Shown here: positions 11,130 through 22,466 of the stretch, in pieces
How the letters are laid out: the number at the start of each line of letters is the position of its first letter
Numbering within the stretch: the stretch's first letter is position 1
From: Hofstenia miamia
Lineage: Eukaryota; Xenacoelomorpha; Acoela; Hofsteniidae
Reading direction: 5' to 3'
Length of the DNA stretch: 64,000 nucleotides
Assembly (NCBI GenBank): GCA_900660155.1
Contig: CABFPE010000166.1
Span: forward strand, 467,815 to 531,814
Translations under genes and position numbers: made by a program
The notes under the pieces: model-generated
Database searches by the model: none
What the model was told of the DNA's origin: nothing
What the model saw: only the letters and a program-made list of their open reading frames with translations

Positions 11130-11131
<2 letters not shown>

Positions 11132-11248
11132 ATGTTGATATGCATGTTGATATATTTTTCCTTATTTACTATATTTGTCTTATTTATGCGTATTTTTTCT
11201 GCAATTTGGTTGGTTTATTACTATATTGATTTGGGCCTTATTAAATAC

Positions 11249-11249
11249 N
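11249..11249. other. single-N assembly join
   Basis: One ambiguous base lies just before a TA run inside the hAT-like element. Sequence on either side of it may not be truly contiguous. Confidence 0.85.
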
Positions 11250-11359
11250 ATATATATATATATTTAGTGTTCTTACAGTGCATTCATAATATATGTAATC
11301 GAATTTTTTCCACCAAATTTATATTACTTAATTAGAAGTAACAACATGTTTTGATCTTA

Positions 11360-11535
11360 ACGAGCTCTTTAGGAGTTCTTCAAGGCTCATCAGAAAACTT
11401 TTTGAAAAGTGCAAAGGGGTGTTTCAAGAAGACCTTGTGAAGAACATCTGAAGAAGCTACAAGAACACCTGAAGAGCTCCTGAAGACTAAGTTTAGTCTT
11501 CGGAAGAAGTCATGAAGATTTCCTGAAGATCAATT
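11360..11535. repeat. GAAGA/TCTTC-rich repeat cluster, right
   Basis: Degenerate copies of CTGAAGA, GAAGAAC and AGTCTTC, for example GAAGAACATCTGAAGAAGC and CCTGAAGAGCTCCTGAAG. They mirror the cluster at 9015-9135, 2.3 kb away. Confidence 0.5.
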
Positions 11536-12239
11536 TTTATTGATTCGGATATGTACCCTAGCAGTTTCAATAAAATCAATTATTTTTCATGTCTGCGCGC
11601 AATAGTAATTTTTCTTCACATTATTATCAATTTGACAAACTAGCAGGGTACTACAGGACCACGCCCTCCAATGGAATTTTACTGGTATCAGTCCTTTGAG
11701 TCTGTGACTAACATGGACTGAGACAAGAAATCTAAAACCTGAAGCCACTGATTACGATTACACAAAACTATTCATTATAATTCCCATTTTTACCACAATA
11801 AAAGTTATGCTGTGATACCATTGGGACATCCTGACCGGAAATTTGGAATGAATGGGACTAACACCAAAAAATTGCGACCGCACAGAATCCTAGCATTAGC
11901 TCTAATAGTTATGGAAAATGTGGAAATTCATGCACAAATATGGAAATGTTTCTAATATTGTCATGGAAATGGAAGGGAATTGGAAGAGAATTGCATTTCC
12001 ATATGCAAACCTGACTATAGCTTAGAATGCCTTTATAAAGGTTTTATAGAAATTTTCAAATGCTTTGCAAGTTAATAATATATTTGCAAATTGTACAATA
12101 AATAATATCTGTTCAATGTTTGGTGATTACATAAAAATTTTATCCGATATTCAATAAAACTTTCAAATTCGGAATTTTTATCAAATATTTCAACATAACT
12201 ACACCTTTTCGAAGTTTAATATAGAAAGCTTTAATATAG

Positions 12240-12570
12240 ATTACTGCATTTGTAATATCGATCTCATATTTGCAATATTAGTAAGAAATGCAAAGAAGTA
12301 AGAAATGTTTTATAGAAAATACAATTTGAAATGTAGAATTACGATATTCGTAATATAGACATTAGTTGAAGAAGTCAAATTAACAAATTTTCAACTTTTT
12401 AAAGTATTTCATTTTTTACAATTTATATAATTATATCTTCATAACTTACCTTTGTCAGTTTAATAAATATCGTATTTCTACATTTCAAATGGTATTTTCT
12501 ATGTTAAGTTTCTCTCTTCTATGTATTAAAATTGACCAACATCGATATTACATTTAATGATTTAGACATT
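12240..12570. repeat. fold-back (inverted repeat) element
   Basis: A 37-bp segment at 12312-12348 is repeated in inverted orientation at 12466-12502 with two mismatches (core words AGAAAATAC, TTTGAAATGTAGAA, TACGATATT). The similarity extends outward more weakly, with TGTAATATCGAT at 12252-12263 matched by its inversion near 12541-12552. The loop is about 117 bp. It has no coding capacity. It is most like a MITE or fold-back element, starting about 230 bp after the hAT-like element ends. Confidence 0.65.
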
Positions 12571-13527
12571 GCAAATAAAAGTGTTCCATATTTCAATTTC
12601 AGTAAACTATATTACAATTGACGCTTTGTATAAAATATGGAAAGTTTTAGGCCCCTACTAGCAGGTAGGATGTCCATTCAATAAATTTTAAATCTATTTC
12701 TACAAGCATTATATTGAAGTAAAAAGTCGCATCTTGGTCCAATTTACCCACACCTGCTAAGAAATTTGAAAGGTTTTTATGGACACATCCATGATTTTAT
12801 GTGCACTGGTGTAATGATTAATGTTGACATCTTTTTTTATCTGTATAAAATCATTTATTTATGAAATCACTTAAAGATTCATATGGGGATGTGGTGCAGT
12901 GGAAGGAGCACAGCTTCAGATGGAGCTAATGTATTCCTAACTATTTCTCTGCCCCGCAGTTACGCCACAGTATTCTTACTGCAATGACTAATGAAATTAT
13001 AAGACTACAGCGTATTAAATATAGCAACAGATTATTTAGCAAATTACGCTGAATTACGAAAGCACTGTGTGAGTGTGGGTGTGTAATAACAAAAGCAGTT
13101 GGCGAACTACTGAATGATTATGTATTAACAAAATCATTGGGCGTATAATCTAACCGTATCTATTTTTACTCTTTGAAGTTTAATTGTCAGTGTTGTTGAT
13201 AGTCAAATTTGAAAATTAGATAAATATGTGCTTTATTTTTATTATTTGCATGTGGAAAGTTTAATAGTTTGTAAAAATAGTTCTTCTTTAATTTAATTAG
13301 AGTTGACTACCCGAGAGTTGTGTTTCCTATTTTAATATTTGTAATTTTTGTTTTGCTACACCTAATAAATGTTAGAATACCATTTTAGAAATTTTTAATC
13401 TAGTGTTCTTATAAAAATATTTTCTCCATTATAAAATTTACATATACCAAATAAATAAAACTAGCATTAAGTTTAAATCCGAAAATATGCTAATTCTATT
13501 TACCATTTTCAGAAATAATGTTTTTTT
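12571..13527. other. non-coding stretch
   Basis: No gene is recognised. Only the weak tRNA-like word at 12885-12960 stands out from the AT-rich background. Confidence 0.5.
12885..12960 (+). repeat. possible tRNA-derived SINE head
   Basis: GGGGATGTGGTGCAGTGGAA contains TGGTGCAGTGG, a good match to a pol III A box (TGGYNNAGTGG), at the correct distance from a 5' GGGGATG that looks like an acceptor strand. No B box is recognisable downstream, although CCCCG at 12953 could be the remnant 3' acceptor strand. A decayed SINE or tRNA pseudogene is possible. Confidence 0.25.
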
Positions 13528-13752
13528 TCATTCACATTTCGAATGCTCATCCGCTAAAAGCACAATGATATATATTTTGAACCAGCCCAATTCTGATCCA
13601 ATTAACTGAGGAATTTCGTAAAATATTTCATCGTGCCCTTGGTAATTCTGAAACGTATCCAGTGCACTGGAAAGAGACCTGCAGTTTATGCCTAAAATTA
13701 GGAGTGTGGCAATCACAAAATCAGTGGGAATGAGAGCTATTGTATGAACCAT
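13528..13752 (-). CDS. hypothetical protein with a putative signal peptide
   Basis: A 74-codon frame begins MVHTIALIPTDFVIATLL: a hydrophobic stretch (about residues 4-22) followed by a cysteine and SLSSA, which fits a cleavable signal sequence. The rest is hydrophilic, then becomes hydrophobic again (KIYIIVLLA). It matches no family I recognise. It could be a first exon of a secreted or membrane protein, but no partner exon was found and the length is close to chance for AT-rich DNA. Confidence 0.2.
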   Translation of the reverse strand: MVHTIALIPTDFVIATLLILGINCRSLSSALDTFQNYQGHDEIFYEIPQLIGSELGWFKIYIIVLLADEHSKCE

Positions 13753-14333
13753 GCATTATTCATACAGTGTAGTGTAGTCAGACATAACTAATTATTTCAG
13801 TGAATGAATTACTATTACTACGAATTTATTATTATTACCACAAGTCCACGGATCCCAAGTGGCTCTGGTTATGCCTTTGCTTACAATATTTGTTTATTGT
13901 TTATCGTTCTTAAGTTTTGATCCGCATTTGCTATGAGAAGAATTCTTTCAAAATTCACTGAATGATTCAATGAAATTTATTTAGAAATTTTATGTACATT
14001 CTCTCACCATAACAGGAGTAAACATTTCCCATATATAATGCTTTTGGCTTTTTAATAAATTTAGGGAAAATAGCTTGAAATATGGTCATAAGGGAACGCA
14101 TCTTTAAAGCCATTTAATTGCTAAATAAACTGAAATCATAAAAGTTACAATGTTTCTGAAATAAAGAGCTTGTTCGCTGGACTCTAATGCATATATACAT
14201 ATATTATATTATGCATCTAAAGTTCTATGGTTTCAAGTGATCTATATCACGGCTTACTAGATTTTAGTAGGCCGTGTCTCCATAAAGCAATAAAAATAAT
14301 ACCAACAATATAATTTCAGTGAACTCAGTTATC
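13753..14333. other. intergenic DNA upstream of transporter gene A
   Basis: No coding signal. It has no visible similarity to the region upstream of gene B until about 14334, where a conserved flank begins. Confidence 0.5.
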
Positions 14334-14475
14334 AATTGAATTAATAATATTAAATCTTACTAAGCATTAACCAATCATATTTGCTTATTTGTAACATTTT
14401 ATCTTGCAACTGTGCGCCTGTCAAATACTACATTGTATTGAAATTGAAAGAGTAACAATTTAGTTTACAAAATAG
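14334..14475 (+). promoter_or_regulatory. conserved 5' flank / putative promoter of transporter gene A
   Basis: This stretch aligns with 46165-46308 upstream of gene B. Shared words are TCAATTGAATTA, TAACCAATCA, TAACATTTTATC and AACAATTTAGT. The CCAAT element (14371-14375) lies 105 bp before the start codon, and its counterpart lies 107 bp before the start in gene B. Intron sequence between the paralogues is mostly unalignable, so conservation here suggests selected promoter or 5' UTR function, or simply retained similarity from the duplication. Confidence 0.5.
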
Positions 14476-14577
14476 ATGAAGAAATTAATGTTTTGGTATA
14501 CTGTTGTTACATTCATAGCGATTTATCTCTATGAAGGCATGCAGGATTCCATCATTTCCCCATTCTTTCCTATTCAA
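14476..14577 (+). CDS. transporter gene A, exon 1 of 3 (SLC18B1-like MFS)
   Basis: Begins at ATG and ends at CAA directly before a GTAAGT donor, phase 0, 34 codons. It encodes MKKLMFWYTVVTFIAIYLYE, the first transmembrane helix, then GMQDSIISPFFPIQ. An acidic/polar turn followed by PFFP is typical after TM1 of vesicular amine/polyamine-type MFS proteins. The start is chosen because the paralogue at 46309 has its ATG in the same place with 30 of 34 residues identical, and sequence similarity drops upstream. The next exon begins 7.45 kb away. Confidence 0.8.
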
Positions 14578-14919
14578 GTAAGTACAACGATCATTTTTTA
14601 TTTGATAATTTGAAATAATTTTTATGTAACACTGGAAATACCAATTAGTCAAAATTGACTCATTTAATAGATATATGATGTATTAAATCAATAATAATAG
14701 CAAATGAAATAAACTGATGTCAAGTGACTTTTAATATATTGCAAAATACATTCTTCATCCACTTGAATAATCACATAAGCACATCGTAAGCAAGCGTTCC
14801 ACCTCAAATAACACTAATTGAGTCGATTTTAACTCAAAAAACATTGTTGGGCAATTAGCTAATTCATTACAACTTTTTTATGAATTTATGTAAATTTTCT
14901 CAGTGACGTTGAATGAAAA

Positions 14920-17395
14920 AATGTTCGTCGATTGGCCGGGTAATGAGAAATTTGCTTTGAAGGGATTATACACATTTCGTCAAATGGATTCCGATAATTC
15001 TGGAAATTACATCAGTGATGACAAGGACAAAGAAAACACAAATTACAGTGGTGATTCACTATGCTACCATAAATGATGAAAATAGTGATGACAACATGCA
15101 AAAGCATTCAACTTCGCAATTATCAGCCACAGTTACAGATCACACACTTTTGTCTTGGTGCAATCCTACTCAATGCAAATGTGGTATGATTGCTAAATCA
15201 GGTCATATATTGCCATTACAGACTCCAGTTAATCCTTACGAGAGAGTCCTGTGTAGCCACCACTAGTGGTCACTGGTGGGGAATGAGTGGGATGAGCGGC
15301 CAACAACCCCCACACCAGTGGACTACTGGTGGATAACTAGCAGCAGTAATGATATTTGCAGCCACTTATAGCCACGAGTGAACCACTGATGGTAAATTTG
15401 TTGCAACAGTACATTGTTCAACTACAAACTAAAATTATGTTTCGTATTATGTTGTTCTTAGTGAGAACCAAATAAAATATAATTCACTATTGGTCACTTG
15501 ATTTAAGTAAAGGAGCTCTAATTACATTAATACTTTCTCTTCAATTTGATTATTTATTTTCCAATATTAAATGCAGTTCTAAAGGTATACTTTACTTGTT
15601 TCACATAATGTATTAAAGCAATGAAATTGTCATGTTATATGAAATTATTAATATGCGATTGGTACTAATTAAATGGTACTGGCGCCACCAGTGGCCCACG
15701 GGTGGACCACTAGTAGCATCTAAGTTACCTTTAACCATAATTAATATATGAGCTAATGCTTGAAAGTAAAATATTATTCATTATTATATTTCTTAGATCT
15801 CATAAATATCTAAAATTCATTGTGAAGAACTCTGTGAAAAATTTAACATAGCTGCTGAATAAAATTTCAAAATAATTTATTTATAATTATTCCCGGATCT
15901 TTAAATGTATATATGTGGGCAAAAATTATTTTTAACTATTAGAAAAAAATGTTTAAAAATTTCAACTTCTTCTGAAATCTAAAATTTAATTTAAATTGGG
16001 CAATTTTGTATGCTTGTTGTTATTGCTTATAACAAAGAAATTCTTTGTATTTTCCATTACCAAATTAAAATCAATATGAATGCTAAGCTTGCTAGCATTT
16101 CCTTCAACCCTTTGCGAGGCTGGTGTTAGCTTAAACTGCAATGTTTAAGCTATTTATCAATATAAAAGTTTGCTATTTTTACAATTAGGACACTACTCTC
16201 ATGCCAATATCCTACTTTTGCCATCAGTGGTCCATTGGTGGCCCATCAATTAGCCACAAGTAGACCACCAGTTATTCATGGGTGGCCAAATCCCACCCAG
16301 TGGCCCACCGTTTTTGCCACTGGTGGTCCACTAGTGGTTGGCTATGTGGGGTGTCAATGCAAATGTAATAAAAAAAGTCTTAAGGGTGACACTATTTGCT
16401 CATGTTAGAATAGGCTGGGAATATGATACTTGGTTAGTTTGTAAATCAATCAATACTCCAAAAGATTGCTTTATAAAGAAAAAATTCATACCTGGGATAT
16501 TTTTACTGGAATTTACTGGAAACTGTGCAACAATATATCCCAGAAATCAACCTTACAGTAAAGAAAAGCTCTTACCTTTAACAACAAGATGTAAATGTGT
16601 TAAATTCATACCCAATAAGACCAATAAAAAAGGCCAAAATGCTGGATACTTGTTAAAGTTTCTTCAAAACATGTTAGTAACAGTTTGGCAAGGTTGCTTT
16701 GGGTATTAGCAACAAGAAGACTTTGTATACAAGCTGGTAAATCTGAACTTACAATCATGTATTTTGAACAGGTATATAACATAACTGCTGACTAGTGTTT
16801 TAAAAAATTACAACTGCGTTGAATGAACTATTAAAACTTGATATTTCTTATGTAGGTAAAGTTAATAAATCTACTCTATGAGCCAAAAAGTTTGTTATTC
16901 TCTTTCTATAAATACATTTTTCAGCAACTGTTATATTACAGTTACAGGATAATATTCAAAAAAGCCACGGATTGTAGAATATTATAACAAGAATAAGTGT
17001 GAGGTAGACACAGTTGTTCAAATATCTTCATTGCACCAAATCAGCAAAAAGGTGAAGACCAATAGCAGAGTGGTTTAATATTCAAGATTGGGCACTCATC
17101 AACACTTGATGAATTTTAAGAAATTTGACTTCATCCAAGATTTCAAGGAGTCAGTTTATATATTCAACTTGAAAAGCTGTTACCTGATAAATAGAAAACT
17201 CTGTATAGTCAATATATTTGTACCTTCCCCAGGAGCAGCTGACTCAAAAGAAAGCATGGCAAATATCATGAATTCAAAACAACTTGTTATATATGCTGCA
17301 ACCGCAAAGATCTAGTATTTTGCTTGTGCTGTACTGAACAAGCAAAGCTTTGTTTTACTCTCTGCAATAATTGTTGATAAATAACTGTTGATGTC
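14920..17395 (+). pseudogene. piggyBac transposase relic (split by an insertion)
   Basis: Recognisable pieces lie in several frames. At about 16510-16640, FTGNCATIYP followed by KEKLLPLTTRCKCVKFIPNK matches the piggyBac DEQLxPFRGRCxFxxYIPxKP region. At 16961-17040, KPRIVEYYNKNKCEVDTV matches KPxIVxYYNxxKxGVDxxDQM. At about 17268-17390, CYICCNRKDLVFCLCC then LCNNC is the C-terminal cysteine-rich domain. At least three frame changes and stops are present, so it is dead. The part before 15254 (acidic, DSDNSGNYISDDKDKENTN) could be the N-terminus. A Cys-rich piece (GCQCKCNKKSLK, about 16350) is less clearly piggyBac. Terminal TTAA/TIR ends were not located. It lies in intron 1 of gene A. Confidence 0.75.
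15254..16344. mobile_element. 1.09-kb element with CCACTAGTGG subterminal repeats
   Basis: The left end TAGCCACCACTAGTGG is mirrored by the right end CCACTAGTGGTTGGCTA (inverted: TAGCCAACCACTAGTGG). Degenerate CCACCAGTGG/CCACTAGTGG words crowd 15260-15400, 15683-15718 and 16220-16344, while the interior is AT-rich and non-coding. It interrupts the piggyBac relic: coding-like sequence is found on both sides. A clean target duplication is not evident. Class unknown; hAT-like or fold-back elements often show such subterminal arrays. Confidence 0.65.
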
Positions 17396-18228
17396 AGTTA
17401 CATTCGTCTATCTCATAGTGTGAAAGTTATTTTACAACTTATTGTTTAACATTGTGAAATATATTTTTTAAATTCACATTGAAGTGTGTCAGTGCTAAAT
17501 TCCAAAAAACAGCTGTTATAGCATGCAAATTTTACGGCAGTTCTATTGTTAATCAATTTTTCTATAAATTTCAATAAGGTAATATTCAGTTTTTTTGAAT
17601 CAATTTGTTTAAAAAACACTATAACTTCTAAATTGTTAGCATATGTTTATATAAATATACTTCATTCACATTTTAGATTTTGGCTATATGCTAAAATAAT
17701 AACTGCTTTTCTACCCTTATTTGATAAACCAAATTGCAAACCACTATAAAGAAGTACCTTCAACTCATTAAAATCGAATTAAATATCTCACCTTCCAAAA
17801 TTATATCTAAAATTTCAAAGCTTTCTTCACTATAAAAGTTCAAACATATTGAGATTCAAATACCTTTTAATATATAGGGTTCATTAAATAATAAAGCACG
17901 CATAACCTTACATATGTGGTCTGCATTTTCCTAATTTACCGTAATTCTTCAAACATTTAGGCTTGTATTAAAATGGAGTAACAATTGCAGCATTTCAAGG
18001 AGTTGTATATTCATAGATTTTATATTTAATTGTATTGATATGAATTTCTTATAAGTTATATTTGAGTTGTAATTAAATGCTTTTTAAGTTTTCATATACT
18101 AAAATATCAAATTAAGTATAATTAAGTTAAAAATATCTAAAGTATTCATCAGTTGATGCTAATTCATTTATTTCTATTTTACTCCTTAGCTCATTTGGTA
18201 CATAACTATAATAATATACACATGTGAG

Positions 18229-18288
<60 letters not shown>

Positions 18289-21200
18289 ACTTTTCAAAAT
18301 AAAATATAAATACTGCATTTGACAAATCTTCTATATACTAATTCCAAATAGAATTTTGTGGGAAATTGATATATTTGAAACTTATTTAAAAAAAATTTAA
18401 ATCAAATTTTCAATACAGAAAAATTGCATATTCTGTATAAACTTTCATCATGCAAATGACTATTGAGCAAGCATCTTGTTTTTTCAAAACTTCTTCATCA
18501 CACTGATTAACGAATTATTTTGAAAGTAATTCCTAAATTAATTATACTTTGCTGAAAGATTTTTTATATGAAAAAATATTTCTGATATTTTAAAGAAAGA
18601 ACAAATCTTAAAATCGAGTTTGAGAAATTGAATGCTTATAACTGTGAATTGAGCATACATGTTCCCTTGTATTTTAATTTACATTCAACTTTACAATTGT
18701 TATTGATTTGAAGCACACTTTATTCATTTTACCTGGACTTCACAATGCAAAATTCCTTTTAACTGGTAATGCATCTAATCTAAATTTACCACAATCATAT
18801 GTATTAATAATCACTACATGTATATATGTTATGTCATATATAAAGCAAGGTATTACATTGGGCAGAAGAATATATGAAAAATAATATTTTATTATGGCAC
18901 TAAATTGATAGGCTTTCATTTTGAATAGAATGATGTTTAAGTGATAGATATAAAAAAAATACAATTTGAAGTAAGAGACGTACTATCTATGCAATGATCC
19001 AATATAATTCATCAAGATTAAAACTAATTTATTAATAACCAACTGCTAATGCATATCATCAGTTAAAAACAGGGTGAGATGAAAGTGGGCTTGGGTCGCA
19101 ACATGGGAGGTATTTTTATAAAAAAGGTTTTGGTTGCTTGATATTATTTCAATTAATGTGGAAATTTGGCACAATTGAAAAATGAATTATCTTACCAAAA
19201 ATTGATTGCATTTAGTATTACAATTAAGATTTTCCTTATTGGAACTTGATTATGATTTATGGTGTACACAATTTTACTAATTTCTAGAAACGCTAATGCA
19301 AAAATATTGGTTTTGAAAACCACTATGTGCAGGCTTTCAATGAGTTTTTTCGCTTCCCACAAACCAAACCGGCTCTTGAAACATCTTGAAATCTAATGGC
19401 TGTATTGGTCATCTTGCTGATTAATTTGAGACATATTTATAGTAGTTTTTATAATTAAAATATTTTGAAATGCATCAAGAAATATGTATTCAAAAGGATT
19501 TCTTCAAATGCCTATATTTTCTTATATTTCAATATCACAAGGAAATTTCAAACTATTTCATAAAATTTTTAAATATTAACTGGATTGTTGAAAAACAAAC
19601 TGTATTAGTTTCTGACTTAGAAAATGTAAAACTTAAAAACCTTTCTTACTTTTTAAATGTGAAGATAATTCATGGTTTTGGCACATTTGTATTCTAATTG
19701 ATATCCTATATAATCAAGGTCTTCAATTTAAAATCTTAGTAATATCTGTAACTTAGTTGTTACAATTGGCAAACCTCTATTTAAATTTTACACCCTTGGA
19801 ACTTTTGAGCGTAACTAATGATTCATGAAAAAAATTTTAATCACATATAGTACAAAATTTATAGAATATAATATAAGAGAAAACTTTCTCGTTTTTCATT
19901 TTCGATACGAACCTGAGCACCTTCGCTGTCAAAATGGATCAACATAATGCATGGCTGAATAAAAATTTACATTTCCCAAAAATATAGCAATTTTTTCCTT
20001 TAGAGAAAAACATCGCAGTAATTCACATTGTTTCGCCATACAGATAATTTGGAAAAGATATAAAAATGCAGATTCATTAGCCCAATCGTAAAAATATTTT
20101 TTATTCCAAATATTATGATAGCACTCGGAATTGATTTGCGTATGTCATCCTTTGACAAAAATATTTCGCAGAAGGAAATATTTTGTATAATGGTAAACAT
20201 TTGAAAACTGGAGAAAAAGTAAAAAATTTCTTCTGAACTGTTTTTTTCATTAGTTTATGTCTATACATATACATTCGCATGAGTGTCATTTGACATCTGA
20301 AAAATAATTTGAAGTGATCCTATTCGATACCTGTACATTAAAGTTTCACTCAATAGAAAATAATGTGAAACCTTATTCATGCAAATGAAGTTATGAAGTG
20401 ATAATTTTTGTATTTACAAATTCAATTGTAAATAATTACTATTTGATAATGAGAGATATCTCTATTATTTCATGAGACATCGAACGAACTGCTTACAATA
20501 TTGATTCACTACTCTATTGACAAACACCTCTTAAAGATGTTAATCTTATTAAATGAAATTCTGAGTAGGATTCAATGTGTCATCTTTGCAACAAATTAAA
20601 ATCGATTTATTATCAAAATGACAACAGTGGTAAATAGGTTTAATGTATGTTATGAAATATTCATGAAAAACTATTTTGTTTAGTTTCTTAACAAATATTT
20701 GTAAATTGAAAATATTTAGAAAGTTTGAAAAATTTAAGAGAGGAAAATAGTCTCAGATGCAGCCTTATTTATATTGGCTCTTCAAACGCACTACGAACTA
20801 TTTATTATAATTTGTAGACAATAAGCCCTGCAAATTTATTTTCCATGTTAAAATTACATAATTCTTGTGTTTACATGTCTACTAAATGGAAATTTACAGT
20901 GTTTTTACAAAAGCTTTCCACCCTACTCCGTATGTACAGATAAGGCCAAGTACCAAAACTGGGGGCCACCCCTCTTTTCTATTTCGTTGGTGCCTCTTGC
21001 ATACAAAATGGTAATTATCTAATTTATTTATATATTTCTATGTACTTCATTAAGATTTAGTGAAATTGAATGTACAATATTTCACCGAAGCGCGCGAAAT
21101 TGACTAGACAAATTTTATGAAATAACTATCTTTCCTTAAATGTTATGTTCTTCCCGAACTGTTGTATATTGTTTGACAGTATTCGAACTTATCAATGTAA

Positions 21201-21302
21201 TCTACTATGTTATTAAAACCTTTTCCTAATTATCATTTGCAACACTTTTTGAAAAGAAACTAAGAAAATGTTTGCAAAAATCATTGTAATAAAACAACTA
21301 TA
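17396..21302. other. intron 1 of gene A, remainder
   Basis: About 3.9 kb of AT-rich DNA with no recognisable coding region. It includes the long TA tract at 18230-18285. Open frames here (for example 19470-19697 and 20000-20200 on the minus strand) have low-complexity, AT-driven composition and no family resemblance. Confidence 0.55.
18230..18285. repeat. (TA)n microsatellite
   Basis: A perfect TA run of about 55 bp, the longest in the window. Confidence 0.95.
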
Positions 21303-21836
21303 GGTATGTTCCTACTAGTGACTTTTATCATCTGTCAAGAAATCAGTGATAAAAGTCGATAGTGTGAACAATCTAACTGCTTTTTTATCAACAGTTAAAA
21401 GTCGATAGTCTGGATGCTCCATCCGATTTTTTGGTAAAACAGCTAAATTTCTGTCATCTGATAACCTATCATGTGATAAAAGTCGATAGTGTGAACAGTA
21501 CTAAAACTAGACGAATAGCTACTTGAAAATATTTAAAATAGGGAACGGACTCGTGAAACGACGGTTATTGAAGTTAAAATATCTCAACTTTAAAGTACGC
21601 AAATTTTTGTACATTCCAAACAGCCCAATCAATAAACACATGTTGTTATTTTTCTTACTCTCAATAAAATATGATAATTTATCATCTGATAAAAAATCGA
21701 TAGTCCGAATGCTATGCTATTCCAACTCCGCTTTTTCTGATAAAAAACTCTTATGATGAAAAATCGCCAATGTATGCGAACATAATTGTATTTTCGACTA
21801 AAATCTGCTAATAAAAGTCAATAATGGGAACACACC
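21303..21836. mobile_element. 534-bp MITE with ~30-bp imperfect TIRs
   Basis: The left terminus reads GGTATGTTCCTACTAGTGAC and then TTTTATC. The inverted right terminus reads GGTGTGTTCCCATTATTGAC and then TTTTATT, so about 25 of 30 positions match. The word GATAAAAGTCGATAGTGTGA recurs inside at about 21349, 21475 and, in variants, 21393 and 21688. There is no transposase. Neighbouring bases (ACTATA left, TTATTAG right) leave the target duplication ambiguous (TA or TTA). The GG(G)TxTGTTC start resembles PIF/Harbinger-type termini, but that is only a guess. Confidence 0.75.
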
Positions 21837-22030
21837 TTATTAGAGCGATCGCTGTGCATTTGCTTGACAAGTGCAATTCATGCGTTAATCTGATGTTATC
21901 ATTTTTTCTGTATGTACTGCATATTTATGTAAATTTGCTTTACAGCTTTGAAGAGAAATTAGTTAATCAATGATTAATTACAGTAAAAAATTTCAAATTC
22001 GTAATGTTTAAAGTTAGTGTTGTCATTTAG

Positions 22031-22466
22031 GCGAAATTATATCACAATGCTTCCGAAGCATTTATTGGTACCACAATGGCTTGTTTAGACGTTAGTGCTC
22101 TATTTGTGAATATAATGTTCTTCAAGTTTTCAGTTTCGGATCATCCACAAAAAATGTATATCATTGTTTTCGGAGTTGTATCTGGTTTGGCTGTAATAGC
22201 TTTTGGAGTTACAGATTATATTACTAATAAGCTCATTTATGAGATACTTCAGATTACCCTTCGCATGATATCCGGAATTGGATCAGGCGTAAACTATTGT
22301 GTTGGTGTGGTTTTCCTTTCTTCAATGACCGATTCTGTTAGCCTTAAAGCAACACTTGTTACTTCAGTGATGACTTTCTATTATACTGGAGTTTCAATTG
22401 CTCCGTTTTTTGGTACAATTCTGTTAGATTCCTTAGGATATACAAACATATTGATATTTTTAGGAT
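22031..22466 (+). CDS. transporter gene A, exon 2 of 3 (SLC18B1-like MFS)
   Basis: The acceptor TTTAG precedes GCG AAA, phase 0. The exon ends GGA T before GTAAGT, phase 1, giving 145 codons plus one base. It encodes TM2 to the start of TM6. TM2-TM3 are joined by FKFSVSDHPQKM, where most MFS proteins have motif A; the Asp is present but the GxxDRxGRR pattern is degenerate. TM4-TM5 include RMISGIGSGVN and GVSIAPFFGTIL, matching the R...GxG and GxxxGPxxGG-like motif C of this family. The predicted full protein is 413 residues with 12 helices. Vesicular amine/polyamine antiport driven by protons is the family role; the substrate cannot be inferred. Compared with gene B, about 39 of 145 residues differ. 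Confidence 0.85.

Larger units (their letters stand above)
8375..12013. mobile_element. 3.6-kb non-coding hAT-like element
   Basis: The left terminus CAGGGTTGCATATG (8375) is matched by the inverted right terminus CATATGCAAACCTG (ending 12013). The CAGGG start is typical of hAT transposons. Both subterminal zones are packed with GGAAAT/ATTTCC words (8390-8480 and 11910-12000). The flanking octamers AACAAAGC and ACTATAGC share 5 of 8 positions, compatible with a decayed 8-bp target duplication. There is no transposase frame, so it is non-autonomous or eroded. Inside lie GAAGA-rich clusters (9015-9135, 11360-11535), a piggyBac-type MITE, a TA microsatellite and a single-N join at 11249, so the true length is uncertain. 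A related end occurs at 3824. Confidence 0.65.

Noticed and set aside
18230-18285. TA tract as an origin or regulatory site
   Set aside because: It is an ordinary microsatellite, one of eight in the window, without adjacent structure.
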